Shown: positions 8,417-16,725 of the stretch, one piece after another
Layout: every line of letters begins with the position of its first letter
Numbering within the stretch: the first letter of the stretch is position 1
Origin: Gammaproteobacteria bacterium
GTDB taxonomy: Bacteria; Pseudomonadota; Gammaproteobacteria; JAJDYQ01
Assembly: GCA_022825085.1 (NCBI GenBank)
Contig: JAJDYQ010000070.1
Span: 1 to 32,640 of the forward strand
Direction: 5' to 3'
Length of the DNA stretch: 32,640 nucleotides
Notes under the pieces: model-generated
Database searches by the model: none
Told to the model about the DNA's origin: nothing
The model's input: the letters and a program-made list of their open reading frames with translations, nothing else
Program-made: the position numbers and the translations under genes

Positions 8417-9880
8417 CTAGAAGCGTTCTATTTCAGGATGGGGTAGCTGACCATGGTGTACGTGCATGGCACCAAGCTCGGCGCAACGGTGCAGTTCCGG
8501 CACGGCCTTGCCAGGATTGAGTAATCGCTTCGAGTCAAAAGCGTCTTTAACGGCATGAAACTGGGCAAGCTCTGCCGTTTGGAATTGCACACACATCTGA
8601 TCGATTTTTTCTATGCCGACACCATGCTCTCCGGTGATTGTGCCACCGACCTCTACAGAAAGTTCCAGAATCCTTGCGCCAAGTTGTTCGGCAAGGTGAA
8701 GCTGGCCTTCCTGATTCGCATCATAGAGGATCAATGGGTGCAGATTGCCGTCGCCTGCATGAAATACGTTTGCAACCGGCAAGCCATATTCTTCTGACAG
8801 CCTGCCAATGCGTTTTAGTACCTGGCCAAGATGTTTTCTCGGAATGGTGCCGTCCATGCAGTAGTAATCCGGAGCCAAACGTCCAGCGGCAGGGAAGGCT
8901 GACTTGCGCCCGGCCCAGAACATCGTGCGTTCCTGCTCATCTCTGGCCAGACGTACCTCGCTCGCACCGCTTTCGTTCAGGACCTGTTGAACGGCCTCTA
9001 TCTGGTCATTGACCTCGCTTTCCATACCATCGAGCTCACATAGCAGAATGGCATCGGCATCAGCCGGATAACCGATGTGCATAAAATCCTCGACTGCCCG
9101 GATAGCCAGGTTGTCCATCATTTCCAGTGCCCCCGGAATAATACCGGAACCTATAATTCCCGTGACGGCATTGCCGGCTTTTTCAACATCATCGAATGAA
9201 GCCATCAGTACGCGGGCCACATCCGGCTTCGGTAACAGCTTGACCGTGATCTCGGTAATCACTCCCAGCATACCCTCAGAACCGGTCAGCAGAGCCAGTA
9301 GCTCAAAGCCGGGGCTGTCCAGGGCTTGTGTTCCAATAGAAAGCACTTCACCTTCTATTGTTAAGATCTTGATATTTAATATATTATGAACAGTAAGCCC
9401 GTACTTCAGGCAGTGTATGCCGCCCGCGTTTTCTGCCACATTCCCGCCGATTGAGCAGGCAATCTGTGAAGAAGGGTCGGGTGCATAATAAAGACCATAG
9501 GGTGCAGCTGCCTCGGTGATAGCCAGATTACGGACGCCGGGTTGCACCCTTGCCGTGCGATTTTGTATATCAATGTCCAGAATTTTATTGAGCCCTGCCA
9601 GTCCGAGCACGACGCCATCTTTATGAGGCAGGGCACCGCCTGACAGGCTGGTTCCTGCACCGCGTGTAACAACCGGCACATCCATTTCGTAACAAATACG
9701 CAGTATGGCTTGAATCTGTCCGGTCGTATCCGGTAGTGCGACCAGAGCAGGTCGCTGTCGATAGGCCGACAAACCATCACATTCGTAGGGCGCAAGCGCT
9801 TCATCGGATGTCAGTAACCGGGATTTATCCAGATATTTGGATAGCCGCTTAAGCAGTAATTTGGAGGTTCTGGCAGACAT
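8417..9880 (-). CDS. glcD: Glycolate oxidase catalytic FAD subunit GlcD
   Basis: This flavoprotein subunit oxidises glycolate, and often D-lactate, to the 2-oxoacid. At 487 residues it matches the usual ~490-500. The FAD-binding type 4 domain shows PVVTRGAGTSLSGGALPH and CSIGGNVAENAGGIHCLKYG. The C-terminal half carries NVFHAGDGNLHPLILYD and GGTITGEHGVGIEK, the metal- and substrate-site motifs of this family, and RLLNPGKAVPELHRC. It is the first gene of glcDEF. The ~155 bp before it separate it from the divergent yqiB, and I find no convincing promoter there. With the aminotransferase near 2.2-3.3 kb it suits a photorespiratory route, though growth on glycolate is an alternative. Confidence 0.95.
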   Translation of the reverse strand: MSARTSKLLLKRLSKYLDKSRLLTSDEALAPYECDGLSAYRQRPALVALPDTTGQIQAILRICYEMDVPVVTRGAGTSLSGGALPHKDGVVLGLAGLNKILDIDIQNRTARVQPGVRNLAITEAAAPYGLYYAPDPSSQIACSIGGNVAENAGGIHCLKYGLTVHNILNIKILTIEGEVLSIGTQALDSPGFELLALLTGSEGMLGVITEITVKLLPKPDVARVLMASFDDVEKAGNAVTGIIGSGIIPGALEMMDNLAIRAVEDFMHIGYPADADAILLCELDGMESEVNDQIEAVQQVLNESGASEVRLARDEQERTMFWAGRKSAFPAAGRLAPDYYCMDGTIPRKHLGQVLKRIGRLSEEYGLPVANVFHAGDGNLHPLILYDANQEGQLHLAEQLGARILELSVEVGGTITGEHGVGIEKIDQMCVQFQTAELAQFHAVKDAFDSKRLLNPGKAVPELHRCAELGAMHVHHGQLPHPEIERF

Positions 9881-10035
9881 CGCATTGCTTCAATGGATTA
9901 AACCCAGACATTGTATCCACTAATCAACCGGAATAACCATCGATTTTTCTGCCTGCAACGGCTGAATCGGGGAAAAATACAAGCCGGAGAAAAATCAGGT
10001 CACGATATTGAATCCTGCTGTGTTATGCTCAATCC

Positions 10036-10539
10036 ATGGCAATTTCAGTCAAACAGTCGCAGAAGATAAAAGGCAGGGCGAGGGGTTTTCACGCGCTCAT
10101 GTCCCTGTATGAAGAAAACTATGTCCGATTCAATCAGTTGGTCAGTGGTTTGCCTGATGCCGGCAGGCAGTCATTATCGCAGCGCACGAATGATGTTGAC
10201 TTGTACCTGCGGATACTCGAACGCTATAAATATACCACCACGGTTTTGCTGACTTACCGGTTGCAGTGTGAAAAAGGTGAGGTGAGTACGCCTGATATGA
10301 AAATCCGCCTTTACCATGATGCCAGACAGGCCGAGGTGATGTCCTGTTGTTTCAGGGATAGCAGGCACTATGGCTGGCTTGAACGTGATTCCTGCCACTC
10401 CGCTATCGAGTGGCGCTGGCGCATGAATCACTTTCTTTTCAAGTGGTTAAACTATTGCCTGAAATCGGGGCATGGATTCCCTCAGCAAAAACCGGATATT
10501 GACTGGTCATATTTCATACAGTCGGTTTCAGCCGACTGA
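10036..10539 (+). CDS. yqiB: DUF1249 (YqiB family) protein
   Basis: This 167-residue cytosolic protein belongs to the YqiB/DUF1249 family, whose molecular role is not established. The resemblance to E. coli YqiB lies in the N-terminal LYEENYVRFNQL, the central ERYKYTTTVLL and the signature MKIRLYHDARQAEVMSCC, then NHFLFKWLNYCLKSG near the end. The C-terminal portion runs slightly longer than in E. coli. It stands alone between glcD (divergent) and the Rrf2 regulator. A 7-bp hairpin overlaps its last codons and stop. Confidence 0.8.
   Translation: MAISVKQSQKIKGRARGFHALMSLYEENYVRFNQLVSGLPDAGRQSLSQRTNDVDLYLRILERYKYTTTVLLTYRLQCEKGEVSTPDMKIRLYHDARQAEVMSCCFRDSRHYGWLERDSCHSAIEWRWRMNHFLFKWLNYCLKSGHGFPQQKPDIDWSYFIQSVSAD
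10519..10538 (+). terminator. Hairpin at the end of yqiB
   Basis: CAGTCGG at 10519-10525 pairs perfectly with CCGACTG at 10532-10538 around a 6-nt loop. No T-run follows, so it is at best a Rho-assisted or mRNA-stabilising hairpin. Confidence 0.3.
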
Positions 10540-10592
10540 CTCTCGAATAACTTCGAACCGGTGTCGGCCCCTGTGTTCTGGCGGTGCCCCGG

Positions 10593-10622
10593 TTGACTTG
10601 CAACGGGTCCATACGATACAGT
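10593..10622 (+). promoter_or_regulatory. Predicted promoter of the IscR-like gene, overlapping an imperfect dyad
   Basis: The -35 TTGACT (10593-10598) and the -10 TACAGT (10617-10622) are spaced by 18 bp. The -35 lies inside the imperfect inverted repeat CCCGGTTG/CAACGGG (10588-10607), which could be an operator, possibly for the regulator itself. The operator role is inference. Confidence 0.4.
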
Positions 10623-10656
10623 TCGGGTAGTATTTTCCCTTCTTTACAGGTGCTGT

Positions 10657-11139
10657 ATGAGACTATCAACCAAAGGACGTTATGCCGTCACGGCCATGCT
10701 CGATCTGGCCCTGAATGACAACAAAAATCCGGTGGCTCTGGCCCGGATCGCAAAATGTCAGGGCATTTCAGTTTCCTATCTTGAGCAGCTTTTTGCCTGT
10801 CTGCGTAAGGCTGACCTGGTTATTGGTTCGCGTGGTCCCGGTGGTGGCTATCGACTGGCTCGTGATGCGAAAACCATTACCATCGCCGATATTATTGAGG
10901 CAGTGGGTGAGTATCCGGACGTTGCTCGCCGTGAAACACATGAACAGTGCAGACATGGCGAGAAGTGCCTGACCCATGAATTATGGCGCACTCTGAGCCT
11001 GCGGATTCACGACCATTTAAGGCAGATCAATCTGGCCGAGTTTTTGTCTCTGTCCAGTGTTCGGTCAATTATTGAGGGACCTCCCACACAGGAATCAGCA
11101 CCTGCCGTGGCTTTAGGCGATCGCTCTCAAGCTGCCTGA
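10657..11139 (+). CDS. IscR-like Rrf2 family transcriptional regulator
   Basis: An Rrf2-type winged-helix regulator of 160 residues, closest to IscR. The N-terminus MRLSTKGRYAVTAMLDLALN and the recognition region GISVSYLEQLFACLR ... SRGPGGGYRL match IscR closely. In IscR a 2Fe-2S cluster is held by C92, C98, C104 and H107. Here C98, C104 and H107 stand at exactly the same positions (QCRHGEKCLTHELW), but position 92 is Arg. Cluster binding may be lost or altered, and the protein may work as an apo regulator. No iscS, iscU or suf gene follows; the next gene, 27 nt on, encodes the ankyrin protein. I give no symbol because it may be a paralogue of the true IscR. Confidence 0.85.
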   Translation: MRLSTKGRYAVTAMLDLALNDNKNPVALARIAKCQGISVSYLEQLFACLRKADLVIGSRGPGGGYRLARDAKTITIADIIEAVGEYPDVARRETHEQCRHGEKCLTHELWRTLSLRIHDHLRQINLAEFLSLSSVRSIIEGPPTQESAPAVALGDRSQAA

Positions 11140-11166
11140 TTTATTTCAGGACTCCGGAAAGGCCGT

Positions 11167-13458
11167 ATGAAATGCCGTATAAAAACCGGCTTCATTGTGG
11201 CCCTGCTGCTCGCGTCCTGCTCAAGTCTATGTCAGGCGCAGCCTGCCGAGTCACCACTGCCTGGCAAGGAGTGGTGGTCTGCTGCAACACCAGCACAGAT
11301 ACAACAGTTATTGGCAGTCAACACCGGACTCAAGGCGCAGGATGAGTTCGGACAGACTGTCCTTCATCAGGCAGTACAATACAGCGAAGACCCGCAGATG
11401 ATTCGAGCCCTGATACAGGCCGGTGCCGCTGTCAGTGTACGGGATATGGATGGATTGACTCCTCTGCACAGGGCGGCAATCAGCAACAAAAATCCCGAAA
11501 TCATTCGGGCATTGATACAGGCCGGTGCCGACATCAATACACGGGCCGGTAATCAGTCAACTGCCTTGCACTGGGCAGCCACAGAAAGCGGGAATCAGGA
11601 CATCATCCAGGTCCTGATGCAGGCCGGTGCCGACATCAATGCCCGCGATGCAGACGGGAAAACCCCTCTGCACTATGCAGCAATTTTTAATGAAAATTCT
11701 GACATTGCAGAGGCGCTTCTGCGTGCCGGTGCCTATATCAACGAACGGGACCGACATGGACGGACCCCTTTACACTGGGCAGCCTATCGAAACTCCACGC
11801 TCATTCAGCCATTGATACAGGCTGGTGCCGATATCAGGGTACCGGATCAATATGGAATGCTCCCCTTGCACTGGGCAGCGCGATATAGTCAATATCCGCA
11901 GGCCATTCAGGATCTTGTGCAGGCCGGTGCAAATACCAATGTACGCGATGAAGGCGGACGGACCCCCTTGTATCTGGCAGCGGAAGATAACAGGAACCCG
12001 GAAATCATTAAGGCCCTTGTGCGGGCCGGTGCCGATAGCGATAAACAAGGCGGGGCGATGCTTTTGTATTGGGCCGCAAGATTCAGTGAAAATCCCGAAG
12101 ATATCCGGCTGCTGATACAGGCCGGTTCGGATATCCATGCGCAAGATAAAAACGGAGAAACACTGTTGCATCGGGCAGCTCAATATAATCAGAATGCTGC
12201 AATTATCGAAACCCTGATACAGGCCGGTGCCGATATAAAGGCCCGAAATAAAGACGGGCAGGGGGCTTTGCACCGGGCCGCAGGATTTAATGAAAGTCCC
12301 GAAGTAGTCCGGACCTTGGTGCAGGCCGGCACCGATATCAATGCAATGGACAGTACCGGAGCTACTCCTTTGTTCCGGGCCGCAGAAAATAACAGTAATC
12401 CCGAAGTTGTCGCGGCATTGGTAGAGGCCGGCGCGGATATGGATCACTTGTATGGAGACGGGGCGACTCTCCTGCATCGGGCCGCAGAAAACAATACCAA
12501 TGCCAGGATAATCGAAGCCCTGACACAGGCCGGCGCAGACATCAACCGGCCGGATCGGTCTGGCAGCACCCCTCTGCATCGGGCAGCGGCATTGAGTGAA
12601 AGCCCTGAAGTCATCGAGGTATTGGTGCAGGCTGGTGCTGAAATCAATGCCATGGATGAAAATGAGCAGACCCCTTTACATGAAGCCGTCAGGAGTAATG
12701 AAAATCCTGAAATTCTTGAGGCCCTGCTGCAGGCCGGTGCCGACAGTAATGCACGGAATAATGACGGACAGACTCCGCTGCATCGGGCAGCCTATAACAG
12801 CCCTGAGAGGGTCAGGGTTTTATTGAAGGGTGGTGCTGACAGTAACGCGCGAGACAAACTTGAAGAGACCCCTCTGCATAAAGCAGCAGCGTATAGCCAA
12901 AGTTCCGAAGTGATTCAGTTCCTTGTGCAGGCCGGTGCAGATGTCGGGGCGAGGGATAAAGATGGGAATACCCCCTTGCATCGGGCGGCCTATAAAAGTA
13001 TCAAAATCGTTGAAGCTCTTTTACGGGCTGGCGCGGACACCGATGCGCGGAATAAAGATGGACAGACACCTCTGCACTTTGCGGCACTGTTTAATGAAGA
13101 CCCGGAAATCATCCGTTTTCTGATACGGGCTGGTGCAGACATCAGTGTGCGCGGCTATTCTGGATTGACTCCTCTGCACTGGGCGGCGAGGGAAAATGAA
13201 AATCCTGAAATCATTCGTGTCCTTATGCAGGCCGGCGCGGACAGTAATGCCCGAAACAAAAATGGACGAACACCTCTGCATCTGGCAGCACAATCCAATG
13301 ATAACCCTGAAATCATTGAGGCCCTGCTGGAATTGGGAGCAGATCCGGGGATCCGGGATAATGATGGAAGGCTGCCGGCTGATCATGTGGCAAGGAACCG
13401 ATCTGACCGCATCAAAAACAGCAATGTAAAGAGATTTCTTGAAGCGACGCGGCGCTGA
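11167..13458 (+). CDS. Exported ankyrin repeat protein
   Basis: A 763-residue protein made almost wholly of ankyrin repeats. Residues 1-24 are an export signal. It ends either at the lipobox LASC (lipid on Cys18) or at CQA before Gln, so the product is a lipoprotein or a periplasmic/secreted protein. From about residue 55 to the end I count about 21 repeats, the last a degenerate cap. The unit is 34 residues, with core TPLHRAA and a loop of the form NPEIIRALIQAGADINARD. At DNA level this gives ~102-bp repeats that differ by many silent changes, so the array is old rather than freshly amplified. GGAAAGG sits 5 nt before the ATG. It may be cotranscribed with the IscR-like gene. Such proteins bind other proteins; the partner is unknown. 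Confidence 0.9.
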   Translation: MKCRIKTGFIVALLLASCSSLCQAQPAESPLPGKEWWSAATPAQIQQLLAVNTGLKAQDEFGQTVLHQAVQYSEDPQMIRALIQAGAAVSVRDMDGLTPLHRAAISNKNPEIIRALIQAGADINTRAGNQSTALHWAATESGNQDIIQVLMQAGADINARDADGKTPLHYAAIFNENSDIAEALLRAGAYINERDRHGRTPLHWAAYRNSTLIQPLIQAGADIRVPDQYGMLPLHWAARYSQYPQAIQDLVQAGANTNVRDEGGRTPLYLAAEDNRNPEIIKALVRAGADSDKQGGAMLLYWAARFSENPEDIRLLIQAGSDIHAQDKNGETLLHRAAQYNQNAAIIETLIQAGADIKARNKDGQGALHRAAGFNESPEVVRTLVQAGTDINAMDSTGATPLFRAAENNSNPEVVAALVEAGADMDHLYGDGATLLHRAAENNTNARIIEALTQAGADINRPDRSGSTPLHRAAALSESPEVIEVLVQAGAEINAMDENEQTPLHEAVRSNENPEILEALLQAGADSNARNNDGQTPLHRAAYNSPERVRVLLKGGADSNARDKLEETPLHKAAAYSQSSEVIQFLVQAGADVGARDKDGNTPLHRAAYKSIKIVEALLRAGADTDARNKDGQTPLHFAALFNEDPEIIRFLIRAGADISVRGYSGLTPLHWAARENENPEIIRVLMQAGADSNARNKNGRTPLHLAAQSNDNPEIIEALLELGADPGIRDNDGRLPADHVARNRSDRIKNSNVKRFLEATRR

Positions 13459-13663
13459 ATAAAGTGTAATAGCTGGCAGGGACAAAGCGCAGGACGCCGG
13501 GATTGAGGTTATACAAAATGGAATAGCGGATTGGATGGCTGCCTCCAATCACGCTCTATATCTGGTTTTCATGTATCATCTCATTTCATACGCACATTGA
13601 AATGAATGGTCCGATCTGCCTCGAAGCAGGCTCGCCTGAACACATACGTCACCCTCAGCAACC

Positions 13664-13735
13664 ATGGCAACCCGAAAAAAGAAGAAAAAAACCGGAACAG
13701 CAAAAAAAAGATCAAAGCACCCCCTGAAAAAAAAA
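13664..13735 (+). other. mrcB: Out-of-frame N-terminal coding segment of mrcB, ending in an A9 run
   Basis: From the ATG at 13664 the sequence encodes MATRKKKKKTGTAKKRSKHP and then Leu, followed by nine A (13727-13735). This is a typical basic cytoplasmic tail of PBP1b. Downstream of the A run, the PBP1b frame (KPGPIIWRILLIAMILPVAW, the start of the membrane segment) is one base out of phase, and in that frame a TGA stands at 13725-13727. Removing one A from the run would join both parts into one protein of 787 residues. The upstream 205 bp (13459-13663) show no other gene. Confidence 0.75.
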
Positions 13736-13763
13736 GCCAGGTCCGATTATCTGGCGCATCCTG

Positions 13764-16028
13764 TTGATAGCAATGATACTGCCTGTCGCCTGGCTTATCT
13801 GGCTGGATGTGAAAATTTTGACTCGATTCGAAGGCAAAAAATGGTCTATACCCGCCAGGGTCTATGCGCGACCACTGGAGCTTTACACAGGGGCACCCTA
13901 TACCGCGAATCATGTGCTCAGGGAGCTCAGGCTGCTGGGCTATCGAAAGCAGGTAAACCTCGACAGGCCGGGCAGCTACAATGCCTCGCAATCTGTCATC
14001 GCTGTTCATAAGCGAGGATTCGATTTCTGGGACGGTGCAGAAGACGAACAGCGGTTGCGCATACATTTCGATCGGTCAGGCGTTTCCCGTATCACTTCAT
14101 CGGGCCGGCGGGAGGCGGGTCCGGTGCGTTTCGACCCTTTGTATATTGGTGGTATATATCCGGAAGAAGCCGAAGACCGTATTCTGGTACGGTTGTCCGA
14201 GGTTCCCGATTTGCTGATCAAGGGACTGCTGAGTGTGGAGGACAAGAGTTTTTATCAGCATTTTGGCATATCACCCAGAGGTATCGGGCGGGCCTTGATC
14301 AGCAATATCAAGGCCGGCAGAGCGGTGCAGGGCGGCAGCACCCTGACACAACAACTGGTTAAAAACTTCTACCTGACCAGCGAACGCTCTCTGCAACGCA
14401 AGGCAAACGAGGCTTTGATGTCTGTTCTGCTGGAGCTGCATTATGGCAAGGATGAAATTCTGCAGGCCTATCTGAATGAGGTTTATCTGGGGCAAGCCGG
14501 CGAGCGGGCCATACACGGCTTTGGTCTTGCCAGTTATTTTTATTTCGAGCGGCCATTGAATGAGCTGGACCTGCCGGGAATTGCGCTTCTGGTCGGTATG
14601 ATCAAGGGGCCATCATTGTATAACCCGCGCCGTAATCCGAATCATGCCATCGAGCGTCGCAACATTGTTATTGATGTGATGCTGGCCGACGGAATTATCA
14701 CGACCCAACAGGCCGAGGCCGCCAAAAAGGCACGACTGGGCATCACTCCAAAGGCACCGGCCGGTGCCAGCCGCTACCCGGCCTTTATGGAATTGCTCAA
14801 GGCTCAGCTCAGGCAGGATTACAAACAACAGGATCTGGAAACCGAAGGCCTGCAGATTTATTCAACATTGGATCCGATTATCCAGGATATAGCCGAAAAA
14901 ACTCTGGACAGACGTTTATCGGAATTTGAGACAGGTCGAGGGCTGAAAAAAGATACCCTGCAGGGTGCCGTCATTGTAACCGCCGGCCATAATGGCGAGT
15001 TGCTGGCCATGGTTGGTGGTCGAGAGGCGCTTTATGCCGGTTTTAATCGCGCATTGCATGCCCGCCGTCAGGTCGGATCAATTCTCAAGCCCGCCATTTA
15101 TGCTACCGCCTATTCGCAACCTCAGCATTATTCGATGCTGACGCCGGTGGACGATTCTCCATTGCAGGTAAAGACGCATGAAAGCCGATTATGGGAACCG
15201 AAAAACCATGATGGTCAGTTCCATGGACGGGTACCGCTATATATGGCGCTGGCGCGCTCTCATAATGTCTCTGCTGCCCGTCTTGGGCTGACGCTGGGTC
15301 TGGACAATGTTTTTGATACCCTCTATCGGTTGGGTATCCGTAAAAACCTGCCGCCTTATCCCTCGGTGCTACTGGGTGCTGCCGAGCTTACGCCGCTGGA
15401 GGTGGCCGGGATGTACCAAACCTTTGCCGCCAATGGTTTTCGGACACCTATCAGAGCCATACGGGATGTGCTTGACGCGGACAGAAAACCACTACAGCGT
15501 TATCCGGTAACGCTCAGCCAGGTTATTGAACCGTCGGTTGCCTATCTAACCAATGCCAGCCTGATTGAAGTGATGAGAAGCGGCACAGGTCGAAGTTTTT
15601 ACTGGCAATTTCCATCCTCCATGGTTGTGGCCGGCAAAACCGGCACGACCAATGAATTGCGCGATAGCTGGTTTGCCGGTTTCAGTAATGACAAGCTGGG
15701 GGTTGTATGGGTTGGTGACGATGCGAACAAGCCGATAAAGCTGACAGGCAGCACGGGTGCCTTACGGGTATGGACCGACATCATGAAGGCGACAGGCATC
15801 GAATCATTGCGTCTGGCACCGCCCAGTGACATTGCATTTGCCTGGGTAGAAACCACAACCGGCAGATTGTCGGGTGAAGATTGTGAGGATTCGATACAGC
15901 TCCCCTTTATAAAGGGTTCGCAGCCACGTGAAAAATCAGACTGCATTATCAATCAGACCTCAATCGGGGATACAATCCGGAAAAAGGTAAAATCATTCTG
16001 GGAAAGTTTATTTGGAGATGAAGACTGA
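13764..16028 (+). CDS. mrcB: Penicillin-binding protein 1B, bifunctional glycosyltransferase/transpeptidase
   Basis: A class A PBP that polymerises and cross-links peptidoglycan at the inner membrane. Numbered from the TTG at 13764: transmembrane helix ~1-20, UB2H-like region ~30-100, glycosyltransferase domain with E159 in SVEDKSFYQHFG and GGSTLTQQLVKNFYL, transpeptidase with S439-I-L-K442, S499-H-N501 and K625-T-G627. All catalytic motifs are intact. The open frame lacks the cytoplasmic tail, which lies upstream in another frame from 13664 and would join at an A9 run. An in-frame start at TTG 13764 or ATG 13773 has no ribosome-binding site and cuts into the membrane segment. The gene is therefore frameshifted in this sequence by assembly error, mutation, or slippage. 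The stop overlaps the lpoP-like start by one base. Confidence 0.93.
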   Translation: MIAMILPVAWLIWLDVKILTRFEGKKWSIPARVYARPLELYTGAPYTANHVLRELRLLGYRKQVNLDRPGSYNASQSVIAVHKRGFDFWDGAEDEQRLRIHFDRSGVSRITSSGRREAGPVRFDPLYIGGIYPEEAEDRILVRLSEVPDLLIKGLLSVEDKSFYQHFGISPRGIGRALISNIKAGRAVQGGSTLTQQLVKNFYLTSERSLQRKANEALMSVLLELHYGKDEILQAYLNEVYLGQAGERAIHGFGLASYFYFERPLNELDLPGIALLVGMIKGPSLYNPRRNPNHAIERRNIVIDVMLADGIITTQQAEAAKKARLGITPKAPAGASRYPAFMELLKAQLRQDYKQQDLETEGLQIYSTLDPIIQDIAEKTLDRRLSEFETGRGLKKDTLQGAVIVTAGHNGELLAMVGGREALYAGFNRALHARRQVGSILKPAIYATAYSQPQHYSMLTPVDDSPLQVKTHESRLWEPKNHDGQFHGRVPLYMALARSHNVSAARLGLTLGLDNVFDTLYRLGIRKNLPPYPSVLLGAAELTPLEVAGMYQTFAANGFRTPIRAIRDVLDADRKPLQRYPVTLSQVIEPSVAYLTNASLIEVMRSGTGRSFYWQFPSSMVVAGKTGTTNELRDSWFAGFSNDKLGVVWVGDDANKPIKLTGSTGALRVWTDIMKATGIESLRLAPPSDIAFAWVETTTGRLSGEDCEDSIQLPFIKGSQPREKSDCIINQTSIGDTIRKKVKSFWESLFGDED

Positions 16029-16597
16029 TGTTGTACCGATATACCACGATAATACTGGGCATTATGATTGCAGCGGGCTGTTCTGCCAAAGGCAGTGCCA
16101 TAGCACCGGTCGAAGACCGAACGGCAACTTCGGGTGCCAGCCGTGCTGCACAGCAACCGATAGCGGCACAGCCAGATACGATTGAAATCAGCCCCTATGT
16201 GGCGTCACCCGTGCCGACGCCTGTTCCTGCACCAATAACACCCGCTCCGGCTTCCCCACAGCCTGACAAGGTCAGTTCAGCAGTGAACTCGCTGGTCAGC
16301 ATTGCCAATGCCAATATGCAGGGTGGGCAATATGACAAGGCTGCAAATTCTCTGGAGCGTGCCCTGCGCTATGACCAGAAAAATGCAAAACTCTGGCACA
16401 GGCTGGCTGAAGTCAATCTGTTCCAGCGCGACTATGCGCAGGCTGAGTCCAAGGCACTGAAATCCAATGCCCTGGCAGATGGTGATAAATCACTGATGGC
16501 CCAAAACTGGCGGCTGATCAGCAAGGCCAGACGCCTGCAGGGTAATGTCACCGGAGCGGATGAGGCGGAGGTCAGGGCATATCAGCTATCAAAGTAA
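16028..16597 (+). CDS. lpoP: TPR lipoprotein, probable PBP1b activator (LpoP-like)
   Basis: An outer-membrane lipoprotein of 189 residues. The signal ends in the lipobox IAAGC (Cys18). A disordered Pro/Ala-rich linker follows (VASPVPTPVPAPITPAPASP). The C-terminal ~100 residues form TPR-like helical pairs (QGGQYDKAANSLERALRYD, FQRDYAQAESKALKSN, and a third pair near the end). Its ATG overlaps the mrcB stop by one base, so translation is coupled. In Pseudomonas aeruginosa the PBP1b activator LpoP is a TPR lipoprotein encoded next to the PBP1b gene. The same layout and domain order here make that role likely: reaching through the peptidoglycan to stimulate PBP1b. The symbol rests on context and architecture, not on an alignment. 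Confidence 0.72.
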   Translation: MLYRYTTIILGIMIAAGCSAKGSAIAPVEDRTATSGASRAAQQPIAAQPDTIEISPYVASPVPTPVPAPITPAPASPQPDKVSSAVNSLVSIANANMQGGQYDKAANSLERALRYDQKNAKLWHRLAEVNLFQRDYAQAESKALKSNALADGDKSLMAQNWRLISKARRLQGNVTGADEAEVRAYQLSK

Positions 16598-16623
16598 TAC
16601 TGTAAAAATATATTTTATCTCAT

Positions 16624-16648
16624 TGATAATGAAGAATTTTTATTATCA
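16624..16648. repeat. AT-rich inverted repeat before yoaA
   Basis: TGATAAT (16624-16630) and ATTATCA (16642-16648) form a 7-bp inverted repeat over 11 nt in a notably AT-rich spacer between lpoP and yoaA. It could be an operator or a weak transcript-end hairpin. No function can be assigned. Confidence 0.3.
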
Positions 16649-16725
16649 GGCTGGCAGCTTTTCTGAAAGGTATTATCGATTCGCTTCCGGCCTCACTCAC
16701 GTCGGCATAGTGAGATAAAGATCGC

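Noticed and set aside
11770-12579. A 269-residue antisense ORF with a repeated pattern
   Set aside because: Its repeats mirror the ankyrin repeats on the + strand; the periodicity alone keeps it open.
13664-14011. A separate 115-residue gene overlapping mrcB
   Set aside because: Only the first ~24 codons look like a real protein (the PBP1b basic tail). The rest is the mrcB sequence read in the wrong frame.
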